A stretch of 64,000 nucleotides of DNA from Russula earlei. Its lineage: Eukaryota; Basidiomycota; Agaricomycetes; Russulales; Russulaceae. A program made the position numbers and the translations under genes. The notes beneath the pieces were generated by a model. That model had not been told where the DNA came from and searched no databases. It saw only the letters and a program-made list of their open reading frames with translations. Of this stretch, positions 57,445 through 64,000 are shown piece after piece. Location of the stretch: positions 48,058-112,057 of the forward strand of contig JAGFNK010000147.1 of the NCBI GenBank assembly GCA_025769875.1. The letters are read 5' to 3'. Each line of letters opens with the position of its first letter. Position 1 is the first letter of the stretch.

Positions 57445-60400
57445 TCAGGGGTAGAACGTTAGTCCTAGTTGCTCCCTGAATTTGAGGAACTTGATGTGAC
57501 CAAGGTTCTTGGTGAACATGTCAGCTGGGTTATTAGCCCCTTCAATAAAGAATAGCTCCACCTGTTTATTTTGTATGACTTCATGAATGAAGTGATAGCG
57601 CAAATCAATGTGTTTGATGTGCTTTTCTTGCACAGGGTTGGAGGCTAAGAATATTGAGCCTTGGTTATCACCGAACAGTGGGATGGGAGCAAGATTAATG
57701 CCAAGTTCTGCTAGTAAGGATTTAATCCAAACTAACTGTCTGCTCATGTCAGAGAGCGACATGTACTCGGCTTCAGTGGAGGAGAGCGCAACTGTTTTCT
57801 GCACTCGTGAGTTCCACGAAAATATTGCTCCAGCCAGGTTCACCATATAGCCTGTAGTGGACTTCCGATTAGTTGGATCAGAAGCCCAGTCAGAGTCGGC
57901 ATATGCCATCAAGCCGCCATTGGATGGTCCATCATAGACCAAGGCGTAATTGGCAGTTCCCAAGCGGTATCGGCAAATATAGAATGCACAATTTAAATGG
58001 TCCTCTGAGGGATTGGCAGCATGTTGTGACAACTTAGTGACAGCAAAGGCTATGTCTGGATGCGTTCCAAGCATTATGTATAGGAGTGATCCTATAACTT
58101 GCTGGAATTTTGACCGCAAGGCTGGGTCAGCAGCGGAAGTGTTGGGAGAGGGGTGATAGCCCTCTGGTAGCGGAGTAGGAGCAGGATTTGCGTTAAGCAA
58201 GTCGAAACACTGCAGCACTTTCTTTAGATATTCAGTCTGGTCCAGATGTATTTGGCCAGACTTGCGTATAATGTGCATGCATAGAAATTCTTGGGCATTG
58301 CCCAGATCTCGACATTCCCAGAGCTTCATGAAGCGCTCCTTTGTTTTATTAATTTGTTTTTTGTCTGCTCCAAAGAAGAGCACATCATCAACATAGATGA
58401 TGGCTATGATGCTCTTGTCTTTACTAACAAAGAGCCCAGAGTCAGACATAAGGCGAATAAGGCTGAGCAAGGCCATGGACTTGTCAAGGGCTTTCCACCA
58501 AGCAAGTGCCGCTTGCTTGAGTCCATATATTGCGCATTTAAGGCGCATGACTTTACGCTCTTGGCCTTTTATTTTGAAGCCCTCAGGCTGTTCCATATAG
58601 AGCTCTTCATTGAGCTCACCATAGAGAAAGGCAGTCTTGATGTCTAGTCCGCTAATGTGCCAGTTTTTGAGCGCTGCAAGCGCAATCATCAGGCGGACTG
58701 TCTCAAACCGTACCACAGGTGAGAATATTTTGTCATAGTCAATGCCTTCTACTTGGGAGAAGCCTTTGGCGACTAGTCTGGCTTTTTTACGACCATCAGA
58801 TTTAAGGTCGAATACCCATCTATTTTTAATTATTTTGCGATCCTTGGGAGGATCGACTAGTTCGAAGACTTTGCGTCTGCGGAGGGATTCCAACTCCTTG
58901 CGACAAGCATCTTTCCACTCCTTTTGGAGTTCACTTGGCATTCGCAGAATGTCCCTAAAGGTCCATTCGCAAAGCTTCGCAGTGTCAGGTGCTTCTGAAC
59001 GTAGTGGAACTGCTTGGGCAAGCTGATAGTTCAGAAATTTGACTCCCCCTTCCCTTGCAAGATGTAGAATGTCTTCTACCTCATCCTCAGAGGCTTGTGG
59101 TGGTTGATCCTCAAGGACGACAGGAGGGTAAGGGCCTGGTACGGCCGATCCTGACGTACTATCCTCACCGGAGCGACCAGGTTGGTTTTCTGTCATTGTT
59201 CTCCATGTGCGTGTGCGCCGAACGTCTTTTTCCACTTCTGTGGGGTGTCTGCGTTCACCATAGATGTTGCCAGGATGGGTAGGTACTTTCCTCAACCACT
59301 GAGACCTTCGAAGAGGTACAGGTTCTTCAACAGGAGGAGGGGACGGTGTAGGAGGGACAGGCGTTTGCTCACATTCCTGTTCTTCTGGCGCCTGTATAGG
59401 CTGCTCATCGTCCTCACTTTTAATTGAAGGGAATGGGTCGTCAACACCAGGAATGGTGTCTTCAACAGGTTGTTGTGGTAGTTCCTCACATGGTTCATTA
59501 ATCCGTGTGGTACCTTTAGTGCGCACTTTGTCGCATTTGGGGTACAGGGTCTCATCGTACAGGGCAGTAGCATTTGTGTAAAGCGTGTTATTTGGGAGCC
59601 TCATGAAGAGTGAGGCTTTGATCCCCTCAGTATGACCAAGGTAGATCATTAGCTTGCTTTTAGGTGAAAGCTTATTGACTCGACACTTTTCTGGTATGTG
59701 CACATATGCACCACAACCAAATACTCTGAGGTGTGAGATATCAGGGACCTCGTTCTTTAGGACTTCATAGGGTGTACACCATTGAAGGCGTCTGGCAGGT
59801 GTCCTATTGTAACAGTGTGTCCCATGATTCACTGCAAATTCCCACCAGGAGGGAGGTAGACAAGCTTCAAGGTGCATTGCCTGAGCTTTGTCCATTACAG
59901 TGTGCATAAAGCACTCTGCACGTCCATTCTGTTGTGGAGTGTATGGGGCGCTTTGCAGGATTTTAATTCCTTCGTCCTTTAGGACATTATCAAAGGCCTC
60001 AGACTTGTACTCTCCACCAGCATCGGACATCCACTCTCTGATTCCTGCTTTATATTGGTTCTTGACCATAGCAAGGAATTGCTTGACGGCCATTATGGTC
60101 GATGTTTTATTTTTTAGGAGTGTGATCCATGCATAGGAGGAATAATCATCAATGAAGCTGACGAAATATTCGTACTTATGATACGACTTCACAGGGAAAC
60201 TCTTAAGGTCCGAGTGTATACACTTGAACGGTGCGGAAGCACGAGTTTCAGAAGGGGGGTGCGCAGATGCACGCATCTTGCCTTGCACGCAGCCAGGACA
60301 TACTGGCTGTTCCTGAGGGATTTTCAGGTCTTCAGGGAGACCCTTGGTATGTGTCTTTGCACATGTTATGACATCCTTAGATGGGTGGCCAAGGCATTGG

Positions 60401-62301
60401 GGAATGACATCACAATCTACCGCGTAGATAAGAGAATGCGCTTGCGTGCTTTCAATTGAGGCGTCTAACCAATATGTGGTTTGACCCGGGAATAAGGGGT
60501 AAGAGGACAGGATTATTTGTCCATCCTCTCTTAGGGAAATATGTTTATTATTCCCTAATGCATGCGTCCCTTGTTGTAAAAGCTCCCCCATAGATAATAT
60601 CCGAGTATTAATTTTTGGAATATAGAGGACAGGAGAAATGTGTGTGACAACCATTTTAGAGTTGACAGTGTGCTGAAGCAACACAGTGCCTTTGCCTTCC
60701 ACATAGATTGTGTTATCGGCAGTTTTAACAGGGGATCTTTTGTGTGGCAAAGCCGGCATATACTCTATAAAATCTTTTATTTTGAAGGTGAAGTGTGCAG
60801 ATGTGCCAGAGTCTAGGAGCCATAAGGATCCCATTTTACTCAAGTCGTGCCTTCCTCTACATCTCGAACAATTGGTGTTACATTCACTATGCAGGGAACT
60901 ACTTCCTGCGCTAATTTGTACATTGTGGGATACAAGCAAACACTTATTAGACATATCTAGCCCACATTGGGGCTGGGGAGATGCTAATAAGTTCTTTAGC
61001 GAGTGAAAGGAGAGAGGGAGGCGCACGCATGCTTCATTATCTTCGGGGTCGCTGCCCCAATCAAGCGCTTCATCCAACGGAGTTGGAGCGCGCTCAGGGG
61101 TGGCAGCACCTTCTGGGATACCGTCATATATGTCGAATAAATCCGACGTATTTGTTTGTGCAAAGTCGCCATCGTCCTGGTCCATAGGCTCAGGGACAGG
61201 CGACGGTAATTTGACTGCACTTGACGAGGCAGCGGATTGAGTCGAGATCTGCTGCTCGAGGGTCTTGACTGTCTGTATAGTGGGAGTTACCCCAAGATCG
61301 TCAGCAAGATCAAGCGCTTTGTTTAAGGCCTTGTAAGGGCTGTGAGTGCGTTTGCGAGGGTCAGTTGCAGTAGGGACGGTACGTTGTTGGATCCCCAAAG
61401 GACCCAGATGGGCAATAGTGGTAATGGTCGGGAGTGGGAGTGCGGCAATGTCCGCAATGTGGGAGTGTCCAGGACCATGGCTGTGATCAGCCTTCTCCTT
61501 GCCTTTCCCTTTTCCTTTGCCGCCGCGCTTACCGCACTGGCGCTTGTCCTTATCTTCATCGCGCTTGGGCTTATTGCCCTGCTGCTGATTGGAGAAGGAA
61601 GGGTCACCATGCTTGCGCTTGACAGCAGAGAGCTTCTGCGTGCTGTGCTTTTTGCCTGTTCCGCGATTGATCTCAGTTTGATATTGAGAGACGATAGCCT
61701 CTCGGACATCCTTAGCGTTAAGGTCGGCCAGTTCATATGCCTGAGTGACAATGTGGACAAGCATTTCCCATTTCTGGGGAATGGCAGCAAGTATGATAAG
61801 TGCCTGCAAGGTGTCAGGGACTTGAAGGGAGGAGGCGGTGAGACACTGAAATGCAGTGTGTATCTGATCTATTTGTGGGCCAGGGTGTTGGCTCAGCGGG
61901 TTAATGCGAATGGAAATGGCTTCTTTGAAGTCCTTATAGATACTAGTGGTAGTCGCAGTGCCATAGAGGGTATCAAGGCAATTCCAGATAGTTTCAGCAT
62001 TATCCAGGGTCGTGAGATCCTGCTGGATCGCGATACTCGATCTAAAGACCATATGACCAACTGCCATGTCATTTCCTTTGTTCCATTCTCTCAGGGCTAC
62101 GATAGCGGCAGCCTGGGCAGCAATCTCTTCAGCAAGAGGCACCCGAGGAAGTCCAGGAAGGACTGGCATTTCAAATGTGCCATTGCAATAACCCCACAGT
62201 CCAACGGACATGAGGTAGGCTTTCATAGCCTTTGACCAAATACCATAGTTTGCGCCATCAAAGATGGGGACAACAGGGGCAGAGGGTTGAGACGACGACA
62301 T
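57445..62301 (-). CDS. Copia Gag-Pol polyprotein, 1618 residues
   Basis: Single open frame from MSSSQPSAPVVPIFDGANYG to FREQLGLTFYP. Domains: Gag (UBN2/Gag-polypeptide type; FDGANYGIWSKAMKAYLMS, LQALIILAAIPQKW) to about residue 210; a basic linker; protease with LLDSGTSAHF (catalytic D near 497); pre-integrase zinc region (CLGHPSKDV, CPGCVQGK, 636-675); integrase core with HSDLKSF, WMSDAGGEY and NGRAECF (D698, D760, E796); RT with ARLVAKGFSQVEGIDYDKIF, LDIKTAFLYGEL and YVDDVLFF; RNase H with ADSDWASDPTNRKSTTGY and SSTEAEYMSLSD. Oddities: no CX2CX4HX4C knuckle in Gag, only a C-x3-C-x2-C-x3-H cluster (residues 474-485), and the first His of the integrase HHCC finger appears replaced by Pro (VIPQCLGH). 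All other catalytic residues are present. Whether it is active cannot be told. Confidence 0.95.
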   Translation of the reverse strand: MSSSQPSAPVVPIFDGANYGIWSKAMKAYLMSVGLWGYCNGTFEMPVLPGLPRVPLAEEIAAQAAAIVALREWNKGNDMAVGHMVFRSSIAIQQDLTTLDNAETIWNCLDTLYGTATTTSIYKDFKEAISIRINPLSQHPGPQIDQIHTAFQCLTASSLQVPDTLQALIILAAIPQKWEMLVHIVTQAYELADLNAKDVREAIVSQYQTEINRGTGKKHSTQKLSAVKRKHGDPSFSNQQQGNKPKRDEDKDKRQCGKRGGKGKGKGKEKADHSHGPGHSHIADIAALPLPTITTIAHLGPLGIQQRTVPTATDPRKRTHSPYKALNKALDLADDLGVTPTIQTVKTLEQQISTQSAASSSAVKLPSPVPEPMDQDDGDFAQTNTSDLFDIYDGIPEGAATPERAPTPLDEALDWGSDPEDNEACVRLPLSFHSLKNLLASPQPQCGLDMSNKCLLVSHNVQISAGSSSLHSECNTNCSRCRGRHDLSKMGSLWLLDSGTSAHFTFKIKDFIEYMPALPHKRSPVKTADNTIYVEGKGTVLLQHTVNSKMVVTHISPVLYIPKINTRILSMGELLQQGTHALGNNKHISLREDGQIILSSYPLFPGQTTYWLDASIESTQAHSLIYAVDCDVIPQCLGHPSKDVITCAKTHTKGLPEDLKIPQEQPVCPGCVQGKMRASAHPPSETRASAPFKCIHSDLKSFPVKSYHKYEYFVSFIDDYSSYAWITLLKNKTSTIMAVKQFLAMVKNQYKAGIREWMSDAGGEYKSEAFDNVLKDEGIKILQSAPYTPQQNGRAECFMHTVMDKAQAMHLEACLPPSWWEFAVNHGTHCYNRTPARRLQWCTPYEVLKNEVPDISHLRVFGCGAYVHIPEKCRVNKLSPKSKLMIYLGHTEGIKASLFMRLPNNTLYTNATALYDETLYPKCDKVRTKGTTRINEPCEELPQQPVEDTIPGVDDPFPSIKSEDDEQPIQAPEEQECEQTPVPPTPSPPPVEEPVPLRRSQWLRKVPTHPGNIYGERRHPTEVEKDVRRTRTWRTMTENQPGRSGEDSTSGSAVPGPYPPVVLEDQPPQASEDEVEDILHLAREGGVKFLNYQLAQAVPLRSEAPDTAKLCEWTFRDILRMPSELQKEWKDACRKELESLRRRKVFELVDPPKDRKIIKNRWVFDLKSDGRKKARLVAKGFSQVEGIDYDKIFSPVVRFETVRLMIALAALKNWHISGLDIKTAFLYGELNEELYMEQPEGFKIKGQERKVMRLKCAIYGLKQAALAWWKALDKSMALLSLIRLMSDSGLFVSKDKSIIAIIYVDDVLFFGADKKQINKTKERFMKLWECRDLGNAQEFLCMHIIRKSGQIHLDQTEYLKKVLQCFDLLNANPAPTPLPEGYHPSPNTSAADPALRSKFQQVIGSLLYIMLGTHPDIAFAVTKLSQHAANPSEDHLNCAFYICRYRLGTANYALVYDGPSNGGLMAYADSDWASDPTNRKSTTGYMVNLAGAIFSWNSRVQKTVALSSTEAEYMSLSDMSRQLVWIKSLLAELGINLAPIPLFGDNQGSIFLASNPVQEKHIKHIDLRYHFIHEVIQNKQVELFFIEGANNPADMFTKNLGHIKFLKFREQLGLTFYP

Positions 62302-62457
62302 TGTAGCTGTTAGAAGAGGCTTAGAGGTTGTCAGTAAGAGTATTTGTATTCAAACAAGCCGACATAGTCTCCCCTTAGGGTAGACTAGCTTGCCGCAGCA
62401 TGCAGGCTTCAGGGATGCTTCGCCATCATTGCAGCCGATGAAGGCGCATGGCTTGCA

Positions 62458-62469
62458 GGGCCCATAACC
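62458..62469 (-). other. Primer-binding site matching the initiator tRNA-Met anticodon region
   Basis: Immediately inside the 5' LTR the minus strand reads GGTTATGGGCCC. This is complementary, with one G:U pair, to the anticodon stem-loop of eukaryotic initiator tRNA-Met (GGGCUCAUAACC). Drosophila copia is known to use such an internally cleaved half-tRNA primer. The 12-base length and exact adjacency to the LTR support it; the organism's own tRNA was not available to compare. Confidence 0.7.
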
Positions 62470-62854
62470 TGTTGCACAGCATAGAGCGCAGCTAACAGGC
62501 CAAGCAACCCACCTTAGAGGTTGTGCTAATGCTCAAGTGATATTGGGGTGTAGAGCGATATGTATACTCGTCTCCATGTATGGTATTTATACCTCTATGA
62601 CCCAGGGCTGTTCCTAAGTCCAAAAGAGGTGACTACAGGTGTCCACTATATCGCGCACTGAGTGATGCATGATGTGGAAATGTTCTAGACGCAGCATAAG
62701 GCTGCATCTTGTGATAGATAGCATAGTATGCATAACCCTATTGCCATAAGCGCATATACTAAAGTTCTGTCTAACACGTAACATCTATGAGCGGATCTTG
62801 AACCTTGTATGAAGGTCTTTGCCTTCTTTGATCCTTTCAGGTTCCAGTTCAACA
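62470..62854 (-). repeat. Copia 5' LTR (385 bp)
   Basis: Same termini and length as the LTR at 57011-57395. Of 15 differences 12 are transitions and 11 lie at sites that are CpG in at least one copy, or were CpG before change. Confidence 0.95.
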
Positions 62855-62859
62855 TGACC
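62855..62859. repeat. Right target-site duplication TGACC
   Basis: Matches 57006-57010 exactly and confirms both outer ends of the copia element. Confidence 0.9.
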
Positions 62860-64000
62860 CCCAGCCAATATATTCCTCAAAAATGACTTGATGGATTTCC
62901 ATTTTTCTTTGATAGAATGACATTAATGGCACTCAATAGTATAAATACAAAGTTTTAAATGGAGTTGTTCAAGCAGATACAGGGGAAAATGAAATCAGCG
63001 AGATGGTGATCAATTGGTGAGTTCCTAATCACCCATAGTAGCCATAACCAACTAAATGGACAGGCACTGAAATAATAACGGAGCATATAGTTCAATTATA
63101 TAGCTGATCAATTATAATGGACTTCCCAAATTTCTGACGTTCTGAGCCTGAGCTGTATCAAGCCATGCCCAAGCTGGGATTTTTGAGCCGAGCCGGGCCC
63201 TGCACATCGCTAATCTGGAATCTGGGCTGTGCCTGGACCATGCCTATCTCAACAGTCAAAGGATCAGATCACTCAAAATAAATGCATCATACGAGGCGAT
63301 GCCTTGCTCACGTCCACTCGCTCGACATCATGCGAGGCGATGCCTCACTCACCTCCGCTCGCTTGCCATCGGCCTCACTCATCCACGCGCTCCCGAAGGT
63401 GCTCACGACAGACAGTAACTATTACTAGCATAGCTGCTTAGCTCATATGGTCGTTTTGTCCCGGTCCAAAGACAAAGACTGCTTCGCTCATTTTATGGGG
63501 CTTGCAGCCGCAACACATGCATGTAGGGTTCGCGACGTCGTGCAATGGGAGCATGAGCACCTCACTTCCAAACAATCCAAACAACTCGGCTTGGGCCGAC
63601 TTGGCCCGGCTTTCAGCTTTTGAACCGGGCAGGGACATCAAAATGAAGACTAGGCTGGCAACTCAGGCTTTGCTTTTCCCGATAACGAGTTTTTTCCTGC
63701 TTCACAGCGGCAAGTGTTCGAGAAGATGTTTTCAGATGGTCCTCATCCACTCGCTGCCCCCAAGGGTGCAAGCCAGGAAATATAAAAGTACGATGAAGTG
63801 ATCATGATGCGGTTAATAATGTCACCGCCACTTGGAGAAGAGGCAGTAATGTTGGATTCGAATAGCGTGCGAAGTTACGAGTAAGCAGTTCCCAACTGCT
63901 TGTGAGAACGAAGATAGATATTGAGAGCGCGACAAATAGAGACTACGGACAGGAGATTCAACTTAGTCCTAGAAGGTTCTACTGGTGCTTTTCTTATACC
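62860..64000. other. AT-rich flank, no gene recognised
   Basis: No coding sequence or LTR is recognisable. It contains a short imperfect direct repeat (63293-63374) and GGCCCGG/CCGGGC-type words around 63185-63210 and 63590-63640, which look like decayed repeat DNA. Confidence 0.4.
63293..63374 (+). repeat. Imperfect direct repeat, 41-bp period
   Basis: Two units start with GAGGCGATGCC at 63293 and 63334 and continue T-x-x-CTCAC-x-TCC-x-CTCGCT. They diverge at several positions. Confidence 0.7.

Larger units (their letters stand above)
57011..62854 (-). mobile_element. Near-complete Ty1/copia LTR retrotransposon (5.84 kb)
   Basis: The element is bounded by two 385-bp LTRs of equal length and flanked by TGACC on both sides. 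On the minus strand it has the 5' LTR (62470-62854), a primer-binding site, one long polyprotein ORF, a polypurine tract and the 3' LTR (57011-57395). The order integrase before reverse transcriptase is that of copia elements. The LTRs differ at 15 of 385 positions, so the insertion is not very recent, yet the ORF has no stop. The element overlies older gypsy debris to its left. Confidence 0.95.

Noticed and set aside
61342..62235. 297-codon + strand frame inside the copia Gag region
   Set aside because: Antisense shadow of the Gag-Pol ORF with no independent features.

Overview
The window looks like nuclear DNA of a basidiomycete fungus, most likely an Agaricomycete. Genes are split by many short GT..AG introns, mostly about 45-75 nt, and the proteins are fungal: CWC27, UBC6, MKT1, epsilon-COP, RAD9, a Bud6/AIP3 N-terminal protein and a CRIB/PAK kinase. 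The transposons are Ty1/copia and Ty3/gypsy LTR elements. All exon structures here were read by eye from splice sites, frame and family resemblance.

Layout. 0.5-11 kb is a compact housekeeping block: an unrecognised protein (521-1540, +), a Bud6 N-terminal protein (2250-2803, +), an NTF2-like fold protein (3137-5803, +), the spliceosomal cyclophilin CWC27 (6091-8302, +), the ER ubiquitin-conjugating enzyme UBC6 (8514-9858, +) and, convergent to it, thymidylate kinase (10192-10986, -), which carries a one-base frameshift. About 10.99-20.62 kb has no gene I can support; it holds homopolymers, microsatellites, a G-rich run and a perfect 22-bp palindrome. A small C2H2 protein (20624-21405, -), MKT1 (21759-24659, -), epsilon-COP (26335-27496, -) and RAD9 (27640-29474, +) follow; the last two are divergent across a 143-bp promoter.

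32.7-44.1 kb is the most interesting chromosomal segment. An intact PAK kinase is followed by a tandem chimeric copy that has lost part of the CRIB motif, key kinase residues and its reading frame. Two further genes follow that share the PAK-type N-terminal region but end in an unrelated, mutually conserved C-terminal domain. They look like new genes born from kinase duplication.

44.7-62.9 kb is a decayed, transposon-filled zone. It holds a 27-bp perfect hairpin, a broken transmembrane-protein gene and a Myb/SANT gene cut by an LTR. Beyond these lie remnants of Ty3/gypsy chromoviruses that carry an additional CCHC zinc-knuckle ORF at the 3' end, and a nearly complete Ty1/copia element (57011-62854) with 385-bp LTRs, a TGACC target duplication and a 1618-residue open polyprotein. 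LTR differences are concentrated at CpG sites, suggesting cytosine methylation. The last 1.1 kb holds no recognisable gene.
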